A stretch of 64,000 nucleotides of DNA from Maribacter luteus (GCF_009674825.1 NZ_WKJH01000018.1:166829-230828); one strand, 5' to 3'; positions 54,342 through 63,226 are shown, numbered from the stretch's first letter. A program made the numbers and translations. Notes: generated by a model not told the origin, from the sequence alone.

Positions 54342-54645
54342 TGTTTTTTACCGAAGGTAGACTTAATAAGCTTGCGTGTAACATTTAATTCTGTAAAAGA
54401 AAATAATAATTTAGTAACGCCCATTTAACACCAAGCATTCAGGTAGTCTATTGTGTTGGCTTAACCAGTACTTACATATTTACCACTATCCTGGATATTT
54501 AAAATATTATATGCAATACCTGAAACTTATATTAATGAAGTATGGTGTTTCTTAAAATTATTATTCAAGACCAAATTTGTGTAGAGGGTATAAAAAAACG
54601 GCTTGTGCGAACACAAACCGTTGATTTTATAGGTGTTGACCTTTG
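54342..54645. other. Gene-free AT-rich spacer
   Basis: This region lies between the cysteine-cluster gene and the tRNA-Met gene. No frame with a plausible start and family pattern, no insertion sequence and no att-like duplication of the tRNA end were seen. It may contain the promoter of the cysteine-cluster gene. Confidence 0.45.
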
Positions 54646-54719
54646 TAGCGAGAGAGGGACTTGAACCCTCGGCCTCCGGGTTATGAATCCGACGCTCTAA
54701 CCAGCTGAGCTACCTCGCC
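54646..54719 (-). tRNA. tRNA-Met (CAT anticodon)
   Basis: The minus-strand sequence folds as a cloverleaf. The acceptor GGCGAGG pairs with TCTCGCT (two G-U pairs), followed by D-arm GCTCAGCTGGTTAGAGC, an anticodon loop with TTCATAA giving CAT, T-arm GAGGG-TTCAAGT-CCCTC and discriminator A. CCA is not encoded directly after the discriminator (ACA follows). The first pair G-U and D-loop form suggest elongator Met, though a CAT tRNA modified to read Ile cannot be excluded without identity elements. Confidence 0.93.
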
Positions 54720-54825
54720 ATTATAAAATTATTCCGACTATTAGTGTTTTAATTTTCCTGGTTGTTTGTTTTGACCTACATCAAAAACCAGAAAGGAATT
54801 CAAACCCTGTCGTTCTAAGCGGCTG

Positions 54826-54856
54826 CAAATATAAAATTAAATTTTTTGTTCTTCAA
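54826..54856 (-). promoter_or_regulatory. Promoter for tRNA-Met
   Basis: On the minus strand, TTG (54856-54854) is followed after 20 bases by TATATTTG (54833-54826), a perfect TAnnTTTG -7 box. It lies about 107 bp upstream of the mature tRNA 5' end and no other gene is in between, so a precursor with a leader is expected. Confidence 0.55.
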
Positions 54857-54943
54857 CATTCAAGTTGAAAAAAAATATTCTAACCGTTTTATTTTTTTAT
54901 CATCCAGTTTTCTATATATTGCCCATACTAAATACCTATTCGA

Positions 54944-55327
54944 ATGAGTGAAAAGACTAAATATGAAATTGAATTCGTAATACAATCATCACCACAATTA
55001 TTATATCAATATCTTTCTACCCCTTCCGGGCTTTCCGAGTGGTTTGCTGATAATGTGAATTCTCGCGGCGAACTGTTCAAATTTATTTGGGACGGGGCAG
55101 AAGAGGAAGCTAAATTATTAAAACGTAAGAGCGATGAGTTCGTGAGATTTGCGTGGGAAGAAAATGAAGACGGGTCCTATTTTGAAATGAAGATCATCGT
55201 AGATGAGATCACTAAGGACGTTTCCCTTTTTATTACCGATTTTGCGGAAGAGGATGAAATTGATGAGGCCAAGATGTTATGGCAGAATCAAGTTACCGAT
55301 CTGAAACAGGTTTTGGGATCTAAATAA
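54944..55327 (+). CDS. START-like domain protein (AHSA1/SRPBCC superfamily)
   Basis: This 127-aa acidic cytoplasmic protein has the helix-grip START-like fold pattern (EFVIQSSPQLLYQYLSTPSG, LSEWFADNVNSRGELFKFIW, VRFAWEENEDGSYFEMKI). The family, common in Bacteroidota, has no settled role; a hydrophobic pocket for a small ligand is expected. A hairpin with T-run follows 32 bp after its stop. Confidence 0.8.
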   Translation: MSEKTKYEIEFVIQSSPQLLYQYLSTPSGLSEWFADNVNSRGELFKFIWDGAEEEAKLLKRKSDEFVRFAWEENEDGSYFEMKIIVDEITKDVSLFITDFAEEDEIDEAKMLWQNQVTDLKQVLGSK

Positions 55328-55351
55328 TGGATTCAACACGGAATTAAGATG

Positions 55352-55388
55352 TATCTTTGGCCCCGATAAAACTATCAGGGCTTTTTTT
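55352..55388 (+). promoter_or_regulatory. Overlapping -7 box and terminator hairpin before the aminotransferase gene
   Basis: TATCTTTG (55352-55359) is a perfect TAnnTTTG box. It is followed at once by a hairpin (GCCCCGATA at 55360-55368, TATCAGGGC at 55373-55381, one mismatch) and seven T, after which the next ATG (55389) comes directly. The hairpin probably ends the START-like gene transcript, while the box starts the next transcript within it. Confidence 0.5.
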
Positions 55389-56234
55389 ATGATCAATTTC
55401 AATGGTGAACTATTACAAAAAAACACGCATTTTCTAAATCAGGAAAACCGGGCGTTGCGTTATGGTGATTCTCTATTTGAGAGTATAAGGGTGGTAAACG
55501 GGAAGATTTATTTTCTCGAATCGCACTATTTACGTTTAATGTCCTCAATGCGGATTCTAAGAATGGAAATTCCGATGCATTTTACCATGGAATTTCTGGA
55601 AGAACAGATCATCGCTACCTTGAAGGGTAATGATCTTGGCCAAAAACCGGCCAGGGCACGCGTAACGGTGTTCAGGAACAACGGTGGTTTATATGCGCCG
55701 ATATCGAATGATATTTCCTTTATTATCGATGTAAAGGAACTCGAGAATCCATTTTATGGTTTTGAAGACCAACCTTATGAAGTTGATCTTTTCAAGGATT
55801 TTTACGTGAATCCCGATATGCTTTCTACCTTAAAGACAAATAATAAGGTGCTTAATGTGGTAGGGAGTATCTATGCCGAAGAAAACGGATTGAACAATTG
55901 TCTTTTACTCAATAACCAAAAAAGTGTGGTAGAAGCCCTCAATGGCAATATTTTCCTGGTTAAGGGGAACGAAGTAAAGACACCTCCCTTGTCCGATGGT
56001 TGCCTCAAAGGTATCGTGCGTAAAAAGATTATCGGAATACTCGGTAATCTTGATGATTATAATCTGGTTGAAACATCTATTTCCCCATTTGAGCTTCAAA
56101 AAGCGGATGAACTTTTCATAACGAATGCCATTGTCGGGATTCAACCCATTACGAAATACAGGAAAAAACAATTTGGCACCAAAGTATCCAAAGACCTATT
56201 GGGTAAATTGAACACGGCAGCTAGACTATCTTAG
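55389..56234 (+). CDS. Class IV PLP-dependent aminotransferase (IlvE/PabC-like)
   Basis: The 281-aa enzyme has class IV features: NRALRYGDSLFESIRVVNGK near residue 18, the Lys-containing LKTNNKVLNVVGSIYAEENG near residue 152, GNIFLVKGNEVKTPPLSDGC (near 195) and ADELFITNAIVGIQPI near the end. The class covers branched-chain and D-amino-acid aminotransferases and aminodeoxychorismate lyase (PabC). The sequence alone does not decide; length and simple fold are compatible with PabC or an IlvE-like enzyme. It ends 23 bp from the convergent yqgE gene. Confidence 0.82.
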   Translation: MINFNGELLQKNTHFLNQENRALRYGDSLFESIRVVNGKIYFLESHYLRLMSSMRILRMEIPMHFTMEFLEEQIIATLKGNDLGQKPARARVTVFRNNGGLYAPISNDISFIIDVKELENPFYGFEDQPYEVDLFKDFYVNPDMLSTLKTNNKVLNVVGSIYAEENGLNNCLLLNNQKSVVEALNGNIFLVKGNEVKTPPLSDGCLKGIVRKKIIGILGNLDDYNLVETSISPFELQKADELFITNAIVGIQPITKYRKKQFGTKVSKDLLGKLNTAARLS

Positions 56235-56257
56235 AAATAGGGTAGGGAAGGCAATCC

Positions 56258-56818
56258 TTAATTTAAACTGGGGTTTTCAGGGGCATTGGACCATATTAGG
56301 TAATTACCGCCCAATTCCATCATTTTTTCCTTCCAAAAAGCAATGGAGGATTTTTGTATAATGGCACTTTCATATTCATTGGGGACAACGATCCATGATT
56401 TTGAAGTGAGCTCCTCATCCAATTGTAAAGAAGACCATCCTGAATATCCTAAAAAGAAACGAATATCCTCATCGGTAATGACTTCTTCATTGATCAATTG
56501 CACCGTAGTCTCAAAATCACCACCCCAATATATCCCGTCAGATATTTCAATGCTATTATCAATTAGGTGCGGAACCTTGTGAATAAAATAAAGATTGTCC
56601 TGTTCAACAGGCCCGCCATTGTAGACTTTAAGTGGCACGGAAATCTCCGTTACCAATTCATTTATATGGTATTCCAAAGGTTTGTTCAGAATAAAACCCA
56701 CAGAACCTTCCTCATTATGTTCTGCCAATAATACCACTGATCTGTTAAAAGAAACATCACCGGTCAGAGAGGGCTCCGCAATAAGTAATTTGCCTTTATT
56801 TGGTTTTATACCAATCAT
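56258..56818 (-). CDS. YqgE/AlgH family protein
   Basis: The 186-aa protein shows the family pattern: KPNKGKLLIAEPSLTGDVSF at the start, RSVVLLAEHNEEGSVGFILN, YNGGPVEQDNLYFIHK near residue 86, and FFLGYSGWSSLQLDEELTS near 122. Function is not settled; the family is widespread and cytoplasmic. It is transcribed in the same direction as HU, but the HU terminator at 56882-56910 lies upstream of it, so it probably has its own promoter. Confidence 0.92.
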   Translation of the reverse strand: MIGIKPNKGKLLIAEPSLTGDVSFNRSVVLLAEHNEEGSVGFILNKPLEYHINELVTEISVPLKVYNGGPVEQDNLYFIHKVPHLIDNSIEISDGIYWGGDFETTVQLINEEVITDEDIRFFLGYSGWSSLQLDEELTSKSWIVVPNEYESAIIQKSSIAFWKEKMMELGGNYLIWSNAPENPSLN

Positions 56819-56881
56819 ATTTCCTTTTCTGGATTCTCTAAAATAAGATAATTCTTATAAACCACAAATAAGTATAAATAA

Positions 56882-56910
56882 AAAAACCTTGACAAGATGC
56901 CAAGGTTTTT
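56882..56910 (-). terminator. Rho-independent terminator after HU gene
   Basis: A perfect 10-bp stem (plus strand AAAAACCTTG at 56882-56891 and CAAGGTTTTT at 56901-56910, 9-base loop) ends in T on the minus strand. It lies 19 bp after the HU stop. Confidence 0.8.
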
Positions 56911-56929
56911 AAAATATGGTAGTATAAAA

Positions 56930-57202
56930 TTAGTTTACCGCTTTGCCTAAATCAGCACCTGCTTTAAACTTAACAACATTTTTAGCTGCAATTTTGATAG
57001 TTTTTCCAGTTGATGGGTTTCTACCTTCTCTTGCATTTCTTTTAGATACTGACCAAGATCCGAATCCTACTAAAGATACACGGTCACCTTTTTTAAGAGA
57101 GCCTTCAACGTTTCCTAAGAAAGATTCCAATGACTTTTTAGCAGCTGCTTTTGTGATGCCAGCGTCAGCGGCCATTGCATCGATTAATTCTGTTTTGTTC
57201 AT
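56930..57202 (-). CDS. HU-family DNA-binding protein
   Basis: The 90-aa protein is a standard HU: MNKTELIDAMAADAGITKAA, helix-turn-helix dimer part, SLVGFGSWSVSKRNAREGRN and the DNA-arm sequence GRNPSTGKTIKIAAKNVVKF with the conserved Pro. It bends and packs DNA in the nucleoid. A well-formed promoter upstream (57247-57276) and a strong terminator downstream show a monocistronic, highly expressed gene. Confidence 0.96.
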   Translation of the reverse strand: MNKTELIDAMAADAGITKAAAKKSLESFLGNVEGSLKKGDRVSLVGFGSWSVSKRNAREGRNPSTGKTIKIAAKNVVKFKAGADLGKAVN

Positions 57203-57246
57203 AATTTAATTAAATTAATTGTTTTAAAATAATTTTAAACGTTAAA

Positions 57247-57276
57247 CAAATTTATACGGATTTACCGTGAACGCAA
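57247..57276 (-). promoter_or_regulatory. HU gene promoter of Bacteroidota type
   Basis: On the minus strand, TTG (57276-57274), 19 bases, then TAAATTTG (57254-57247), which is a perfect match to the TTG-N19-TAnnTTTG layout. The HU start codon is 44 bp downstream. It is the clearest promoter in the window. Confidence 0.75.
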
Positions 57277-57377
57277 GTAAAATAGGGGGAAATCACCGTT
57301 TTTGTTGATAACTATGCTGGTTTGTTGATAAAGTAGGAAGTTTTTGACGTTTCTCGCAGCCCAATGACAACGGGGCT

Positions 57378-58346
57378 TTACGCCATTGTGGCCGTTTCCA
57401 TCAATTTTAACCCATTTAGGACATCCCGTGTTTCCATTTTTCGCTTTCCCGGTAATTGAATTTCCAATAGACGTATATAACCTCCCTTTACGGCAACTTT
57501 CATTTCGGTCTTTGTGCAAAGAATACGTCCTATTGTATCTTCATGCTTTATTTCTTCCATCGAAGCCTTATAGATTTTAAGGAATATTTCCGTTCCGTCA
57601 TTGACCATAGTCGTCCAGGCCGCTGGGTACGGACTCAACCCCCTTATGAAATCATAAACCTGTTCAATTGGTAGCTCCCAATTGATTTTACAGGTATCCT
57701 TATGTATTTTAGGGGCACTCTTCAGATTTTTATTGAAGTCTTGTGGCGTTCTGGTTATGGTACCTTCTAATATCCCCAAAACAGTTTTATGCACGACTTC
57801 AGCACCCAAATGCATTAATTTGTCATGCAATGTTCCTGCTGTATCATCCGCAGCAATATCAATTTTGGCTTGCATGATCATTTCCCCTGTATCTATCTTA
57901 TCATCTATATAAAAGGTCGTGACACCGGTTTCCGATTCCCCATTTATAATCGCCCAATTTATCGGGGCTGCTCCCCTGTAATTCGGTAAAAGGGATGCAT
58001 GTAGATTAAAGGTGCCATAAGCAGGCATCTCCCAAACCACTTTCGGTAACATCCTAAAGGCTACAACGATTTGTAAATTGGCCTTTAAGGCAGACAATTC
58101 TTTTGTAAAAGATTCATCTTTAAGGTTCGTTGGTTGTAAAATGGTCAACCCTTTTTCCTCGGCATAGGTTTTAACGGCCGATTTATGCATTTTTCGTCCC
58201 CTGCCGGCTTGTTTGTCAGGAGCCGTCAGTACACCTACGATATTAAATTCGTTCTGTACCAAGGTATCAAGAATGGTTACGGCAAACTCGGGGGTTCCCA
58301 TGAAAACTATTCGTAGATCATCTTTCTTCAGTAAGCTCATATTCAT
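57378..58346 (-). CDS. fmt: Methionyl-tRNA formyltransferase
   Basis: The 322-aa enzyme formylates initiator Met-tRNA. Visible motifs are LRIVFMGTPEFAVTILDTLV, VLTAPDKQAGRGRKMHKSAV, FNLHASLLPNYRGAAPINWA (catalytic Asn/His region) and the C-terminal domain beginning near IRGLSPYPAAW. ATG at 58340 is an alternative start 6 bp in. The start overlaps the 3' end of recQ by 29 bp, so the two are probably cotranscribed. Confidence 0.95.
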   Translation of the reverse strand: MNMSLLKKDDLRIVFMGTPEFAVTILDTLVQNEFNIVGVLTAPDKQAGRGRKMHKSAVKTYAEEKGLTILQPTNLKDESFTKELSALKANLQIVVAFRMLPKVVWEMPAYGTFNLHASLLPNYRGAAPINWAIINGESETGVTTFYIDDKIDTGEMIMQAKIDIAADDTAGTLHDKLMHLGAEVVHKTVLGILEGTITRTPQDFNKNLKSAPKIHKDTCKINWELPIEQVYDFIRGLSPYPAAWTTMVNDGTEIFLKIYKASMEEIKHEDTIGRILCTKTEMKVAVKGGYIRLLEIQLPGKRKMETRDVLNGLKLMETATMA

Positions 58347-60225
58347 TTTTGGTGTTTATTCTAATTTCTTCAGTTTCCAACATGGCTTGTAAGGCCTTGA
58401 GTATTATAATTTCATCGAAAGGTAGGTCCTTGATCAATTCCCTCGATGATCTGCTCCCTATTCTTAACGAACGCGTAATTTCCTCCCTTATAAAAGTGGT
58501 CAGGTTCTTATCCAGGGCCAATTTAGCCATACATACATCGCATATGCCACATTCGGTTTGCGAATTTTCACCAAAATATCGTAGAAGCTGTTTACTACGA
58601 CACACTTTCTTATTATTGATATAAGCTAAAATTGCTTCAATGTTCTTCGTCTTAATAAAGTTTAGGGCCTTTACCTTAGGGGCGAATGCGTTTATGGTTA
58701 TGTCATCTTCCCTCGGGACCAAAAAAGTAATGTCCAGGTCACTGTTCTGCTCAATATAGTCGATAATCTCCGAGTTGTGTAATCTTCTTAGCGTCTCAAG
58801 CACCTCATTTTCGGTCACTTCCGCCTTTTTTGCCACCAAATGGGTATTAATTTTGGTATCGAACTCAAAAACACCCCCATATGTTCGTAAAAGGGTCTGT
58901 ACAATATGCGCCAATTTTCCGTTATGCTCCAGAAAACCAAATAATTGCTCTTTCGTGGTAATAAAGCGCAATGTCGTTTTTTTGGAAAATGATTCTGATA
59001 ATGCAATGACCGAATTTTGGTCCAGTATCCGAAAGGCATTGTATGTGATTATGGCATTTAGTTTATAAGCTTCGCAAAAGGCATTGAAATTCAATTGATA
59101 TTTTTCATTATGTCCTTCTCCATACGGAATTTGAAAATAATTATTAAGCTTGTTATAAACCAATTTAAGAAATGTTACATCGGGTAAAACACTTAAAAAC
59201 TGGTTTTTTACCTGTTCAATATCCAAGGCATTGGTAAGCAGTACGGCCTTTGCCGATTCCCCATTTCTACCGGCCCTACCTGCTTCCTGAAAGTAGTTTT
59301 CTATACAATCGGGAATTTGGTAATGTACTACCAATTCCACATCGGGCTTATCTATCCCCATTCCAAAAGCATTAGTGGCCACCATGGTCCTAACTTTGTT
59401 CGTTAGCCATAGATCCAAACGTTGTTTTTTGTCCTGCTTGGATAATCCCCCGTGAAAAAAGGAAGCGGAGCACCCGTTCAATTGAAGGTAATTCGCAAGA
59501 TCTTGTGCGGCCCTACGTGTTCGAACATAAACAATGGCGCTATGTTCAATCGCTGAACATAACTGTTTTAGGCGATGCCTTTTGTCCTGTTCCCAAAGTA
59601 CGGAAAATCCAATATTTTTACGCGAGAAAGAATCTTTAACGATAAGAGGGTCTACCAATCTCAGGTTTTCGACAATATCGGTAGTAACGGCTTCGGTCGC
59701 TGTTGCGGTCAACGCGATTATGGGTACATCGGGAATAAGCTCCCTCAAAGAGGCACATTCAAGATAAGCCGGTCTAAAGTCATGTCCCCATTGCGATATA
59801 CAGTGGGCCTCATCTATGGCAATAAGGTTAACGTTCATTTGCTGAATACGGTCACGAACCAATTCCTGTTGAAGCCTTTCGGGAGATAGGTACAGGAATT
59901 TATAATTCCCGTACAGGCAATTATCGAGCAGGTTGTTCACTTCCTCAAATGAAATGCCCCCCGTTAGCGCAATGGCCTTAACGCCCTTGTTTTTCAATAC
60001 TTCAACCTGGTTCTGTATCAAGGCGATCAAAGGGGAGATAACAATGCAGATTCCTTCTTTGGCCAATGCGGGAACCTGGAAACAGACAGATTTACCACCA
60101 CCTGTAGGCAAAAGTGCAAGTACATCGCGATTGTCGATGACGGCATCTATGATTTTTTCCTGGGAACCCCTAAAGGATCCATAACCCCAATAGTGCTCCA
60201 AAATGGATTTGGGGTCTTTATGCAT
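58318..60225 (-). CDS. recQ: ATP-dependent DNA helicase RecQ
   Basis: The 635-aa superfamily 2 helicase unwinds DNA during repair. Motifs in order: LALLPTGGGKSVCFQVPALA (Walker A), VISPLIALIQNQVEVL, LIAIDEAHCISQWGHDFRPA (DEAH box), TATATEAVT, SIVYVRTR-type motif IV (HSAIVYVRTRRAAQDLANYL), TNAFGMGIDKPDVELVVHYQ, QEAGRAGRNG, and a zinc cluster (CRSKQLLRYF, CGICDVCM). No complete HRDC domain is obvious; the protein ends after a winged-helix-like part, a short RecQ form. Its ATG overlaps the preceding ATPase stop by 1 bp. Confidence 0.95.
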   Translation of the reverse strand: MHKDPKSILEHYWGYGSFRGSQEKIIDAVIDNRDVLALLPTGGGKSVCFQVPALAKEGICIVISPLIALIQNQVEVLKNKGVKAIALTGGISFEEVNNLLDNCLYGNYKFLYLSPERLQQELVRDRIQQMNVNLIAIDEAHCISQWGHDFRPAYLECASLRELIPDVPIIALTATATEAVTTDIVENLRLVDPLIVKDSFSRKNIGFSVLWEQDKRHRLKQLCSAIEHSAIVYVRTRRAAQDLANYLQLNGCSASFFHGGLSKQDKKQRLDLWLTNKVRTMVATNAFGMGIDKPDVELVVHYQIPDCIENYFQEAGRAGRNGESAKAVLLTNALDIEQVKNQFLSVLPDVTFLKLVYNKLNNYFQIPYGEGHNEKYQLNFNAFCEAYKLNAIITYNAFRILDQNSVIALSESFSKKTTLRFITTKEQLFGFLEHNGKLAHIVQTLLRTYGGVFEFDTKINTHLVAKKAEVTENEVLETLRRLHNSEIIDYIEQNSDLDITFLVPREDDITINAFAPKVKALNFIKTKNIEAILAYINNKKVCRSKQLLRYFGENSQTECGICDVCMAKLALDKNLTTFIREEITRSLRIGSRSSRELIKDLPFDEIIILKALQAMLETEEIRINTKNEYELTEER

Positions 60226-60788
60226 TAGATAGAGTTTATTTGATCCAAGATAAACCGGACCCTTTCTTTTACACTTCCTTTTGGAACATGCGTAACATCG
60301 TATGAAAAATTACCATAGGACTTGGCCAAACAATCATGTATTTTCAATGATTCCTCAAACGATTCAAATCGTTCATTATCGGTTACATGGATCTCTTTCC
60401 AAGGGGGCATTAAAAATATATGGTCATACCTTAACGTGCGGCAAGGTTCAGAGAAATCAGATTCGTAGGTTTGCTCAAAACAATCCATATACGCAAGTAC
60501 ATCCGGGATTCCACGGTCGAAAAAAACGATTTCCCGGGTTGATTTCAATGCGGAATGGTATTGGTTGATACGCGCATTCAGGATATTCAGGTTAAAACTC
60601 TTCGGATCAGGGACAGACACAATCGGGTTAGAGACCATCTTCATTTCTTGTCCTTGGGTCTTTTCCTCTAAGGTCATATCCCGGATTACCTCGTGCAAAC
60701 AATGAAAGCCATCTTTCTCTAGCTGCTCAATGACCGATGTCTTTCCCGTACTGGGGCCTCCAGTAATTACAATTTTCTTCGCCTTCAA
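60225..60788 (-). CDS. P-loop ATPase/kinase-like protein (AAA_28/NadR-like)
   Basis: This 187-aa protein starts with a P-loop (VITGGPSTGKTSVIEQLEKD) and has FFDRGIPDVLAYMD, a nucleoside/nucleotide-kinase-like lid region and DPKSFNLNILNARINQYHSA. It fits the AAA_28 group related to NadR kinase domains; substrate unknown. The stop overlaps the recQ start (TAATG), so it heads an ATPase-recQ-fmt operon on the minus strand. Confidence 0.82.
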   Translation of the reverse strand: MKAKKIVITGGPSTGKTSVIEQLEKDGFHCLHEVIRDMTLEEKTQGQEMKMVSNPIVSVPDPKSFNLNILNARINQYHSALKSTREIVFFDRGIPDVLAYMDCFEQTYESDFSEPCRTLRYDHIFLMPPWKEIHVTDNERFESFEESLKIHDCLAKSYGNFSYDVTHVPKGSVKERVRFILDQINSI

Positions 60789-60853
60789 ATGTTTTGTTTT
60801 GGTGCTGTAAAAATACGGATTACGGGAATATTAAAAAATTGTTGTTGAAGCCC

Positions 60854-60861
60854 TATATTTG
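60854..60861 (+). promoter_or_regulatory. -7 box of the DUF493 gene
   Basis: TATATTTG, a perfect TAnnTTTG, ends 15 bp before the chosen start at 60877. Several TTG triplets lie 10-15 bp upstream, closer than the usual 19-20, so the -33 element is uncertain. The leader would be very short. Confidence 0.5.
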
Positions 60862-60876
60862 CATAAAATTTTGACG

Positions 60877-61164
60877 ATGAACAAAGAGAATCCGGAGGAG
60901 TTTTATAGCCGTTTGAAAACCCAATTGGAAGAGAGTACCAAATGGCCCTCTTTATACCTTTATAAATTTATAGTACTTACCGATGCCGATAAGATAAAAC
61001 AGGTACATGGCATTTTCAATAACATAGGTGCCGTAATCGATTCAAAACAGTCGAAAAATGGCAAATACACCAGCTTGTCCATTCGTGTAAACCTCAAAAA
61101 TCCCGATGCCGTAATCGCCAAATACAAAGAAGTAGGCGAGATTGAAGGGGTAATATCCTTATAA
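60877..61164 (+). CDS. DUF493 family protein
   Basis: I chose ATG 60877 (95 aa), since the upstream extension would start in the promoter. The sequence has YKFIVLTDADKIKQVHGIFN, SKNGKYTSLSIRVNLKNPDA and a final KEVGEIEGVISL, matching the small ferredoxin-like DUF493 (YbeD type) fold, which resembles an ACT-like regulatory domain. Ligand unknown. It lies divergent from the ATPase gene. Confidence 0.85.
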   Translation: MNKENPEEFYSRLKTQLEESTKWPSLYLYKFIVLTDADKIKQVHGIFNNIGAVIDSKQSKNGKYTSLSIRVNLKNPDAVIAKYKEVGEIEGVISL

Positions 61165-61249
61165 AATAGCTAATACAGCATAATTTTCTTATTTTGCACT
61201 CGTTATAGAAATACTTCCTATACGCTTAAAAAGCATTAAAACTTAAGAT

Positions 61250-61903
61250 TTGAATTTAGTAGAGAACCTAGAATATAATACTGAGCGACCTAAGCTCATT
61301 ATTCCCGAATACGGTCGTCATTTCCAAAAAATGGTGGATCATGCCATATCGATCGAAGATCGTGAGGAACGAAACAAAGTGGCCCAGGCCATAATCAGTG
61401 TCATGGGCAATATACAGCCCCATTTAAGGGATGTACCCGATTTTCAACATAAACTTTGGGATCAATTGTTCATTATGTCCGATTTTAAATTGGATGTTGA
61501 TTCCCCTTTCCCGATCACTTCCAAAGAAGTTCTACAACAAAGACCGGAACCTCTTGGTTATCCGCAGAACTTCCCGAAATACCGTTTCTACGGAAACAAT
61601 ATAAAACGTATGATCGATGTTGCCGTTGAATGGGACAAAGGTGATATGCGCGACGGACTCGAGTATGCCATCGCCAACCATATGAAAAAATGTTACCTGA
61701 ATTGGAACAAGGACACGGTAGACGACAAAGTGATTTTTAATCACCTATATGAACTTAGTGATGGTCGAATAGACCTTGCCAAAGATGGGGAGAACCTTAC
61801 CGATAGTGGTCAATTCCTCAAAAATAGGGTTGCAAAGAACCCTCGAAGTGCCACAGGGAAGAAAAATCAAAGAAGCAATAATCGCGGTAAAAAGCGATAC
61901 TAA
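61250..61903 (+). CDS. DUF4290 family protein, TTG start
   Basis: The 217-aa protein is of the Bacteroidota DUF4290 family (NTERPKLIIPEYGRHFQKMV, EERNKVAQAIISVMGNIQPH, YPQNFPKYRFYGNNIKRMID) and has a basic, Arg/Lys/Asn-rich tail. The start must be TTG at 61250, because a TAA lies two codons upstream and no ATG precedes the conserved N-terminus. Role unknown; it is 15 bp before murA and may be cotranscribed. Confidence 0.85.
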   Translation: MNLVENLEYNTERPKLIIPEYGRHFQKMVDHAISIEDREERNKVAQAIISVMGNIQPHLRDVPDFQHKLWDQLFIMSDFKLDVDSPFPITSKEVLQQRPEPLGYPQNFPKYRFYGNNIKRMIDVAVEWDKGDMRDGLEYAIANHMKKCYLNWNKDTVDDKVIFNHLYELSDGRIDLAKDGENLTDSGQFLKNRVAKNPRSATGKKNQRSNNRGKKRY

Positions 61904-61918
61904 TAGTCTTGATCCTAA

Positions 61919-63226
61919 ATGGGAACATTTAAAATTGAAGGTGGCCATCAGTTATCCGGGGAAATTACCCCACAGGGCGCCAAAAATGAAGCATTGCAGA
62001 TTTTATGTGCCGTGTTGTTAACTGCTGAAAAAGTTACCGTAAACAATATCCCCGACATTGTTGATGTCAACAAACTCATTTCTTTGTTAGAAGATTTGGG
62101 TGTAAATATCCAAAAGAAGGGCAAAGGGTCTTATACGTTCCAGGCCAATGACGTAAATCTCGATTACCTACAGTCCGATCAATTTAAGGAAGACGGTAGG
62201 GGACTAAGAGGTTCGATCATGCTCGTTGGGCCTTTATTGGCCCGTTTTGGCAAAGGCTATATACCAAAGCCAGGAGGAGATAAAATAGGTAGGAGAAGGT
62301 TGGATACCCATTTTGAAGGTTTTATCAGTCTTGGTGCTAAGTTCAGATATAATAAAGAAGAACATTTTTATGGGGTGGAAGCCAAAAGGTTGAAAGGCAC
62401 CTATATGTTACTCGATGAAGCTTCTGTAACAGGGACCGCGAATATTGTAATGGCGGCCGTACTTGCCGAAGGTGAAACTACCATTTATAATGCGGCCTGT
62501 GAACCTTATTTGCAACAACTATGTAAGATGTTGAACCGAATGGGGGCCAAGATCTCAGGAATCGGTTCAAACCTATTGACCATTGAAGGTGTTGATACGT
62601 TGGGAGGAACCGAGCATACTATGTTGCCCGATATGATCGAGATCGGAAGTTGGATCGGATTGGCGGCCATGACCAAAAGTGAACTTACCATAAAAAACGT
62701 AAGTTGGAAAGATTTGGGATTGATTCCCTCCGTGTTCAGGAAATTAGGGATAACCATTGAAAAACAAGGGGATGATATCCATATTCCTGAGCATAAGGAT
62801 GGTTATGAAATCCAAAATTTCATTGATGGTTCAATTCTTACGATTGCCGATGCACCTTGGCCCGGACTTACACCCGATTTATTGAGTATAATTTTGGTAA
62901 TGGCCACCCAAGCAAAAGGGGAGGTCCTGATTCACCAAAAGATGTTCGAAAGCCGCTTGTTCTTTGTGGATAAGTTGATCGATATGGGAGCTAAGATCAT
63001 TTTATGCGATCCGCATAGAGCCACTGTAATTGGCCATAATTTTAAATCGAAATTAAAGGCCACCACCATGGTATCACCCGATATTAGGGCAGGGGTTTCC
63101 CTTTTGATTGCTGCCTTATCGGCTAAAGGAACCTCTACGATCCATAATATTGAACAGATCGATCGCGGTTATGAGGATATCGATACCCGACTACGGGCAA
63201 TCGGGGCCAAAATCACTAGGGTGTAG
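61919..63226 (+). CDS. murA: UDP-N-acetylglucosamine 1-carboxyvinyltransferase MurA (Asp-type)
   Basis: This 435-aa enzyme catalyses the first committed step of peptidoglycan synthesis, moving enolpyruvate from PEP to UDP-GlcNAc. Features: the GGHQLSGEITPQGAKNEALQ start with the conserved Lys-Asn, RGSIMLVGPLLARFGK, the active loop IPKPGGDKIGRRRLDTH, GTANIVMAAVLAEGETTIYN and DIRAGVSLLIAALSAKGTST. In the loop the usual Cys (Cys115 in E. coli) is Asp121. Cys-to-Asp MurA enzymes are active and insensitive to fosfomycin. It follows the DUF4290 gene by 15 bp. Confidence 0.96.
   Translation: MGTFKIEGGHQLSGEITPQGAKNEALQILCAVLLTAEKVTVNNIPDIVDVNKLISLLEDLGVNIQKKGKGSYTFQANDVNLDYLQSDQFKEDGRGLRGSIMLVGPLLARFGKGYIPKPGGDKIGRRRLDTHFEGFISLGAKFRYNKEEHFYGVEAKRLKGTYMLLDEASVTGTANIVMAAVLAEGETTIYNAACEPYLQQLCKMLNRMGAKISGIGSNLLTIEGVDTLGGTEHTMLPDMIEIGSWIGLAAMTKSELTIKNVSWKDLGLIPSVFRKLGITIEKQGDDIHIPEHKDGYEIQNFIDGSILTIADAPWPGLTPDLLSIILVMATQAKGEVLIHQKMFESRLFFVDKLIDMGAKIILCDPHRATVIGHNFKSKLKATTMVSPDIRAGVSLLIAALSAKGTSTIHNIEQIDRGYEDIDTRLRAIGAKITRV

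Noticed and set aside
54646..54719. tRNA-Met as an integration site of a mobile element
   Set aside because: No integrase gene and no repeat of the tRNA 3' end were seen nearby; flanking genes are ordinary.
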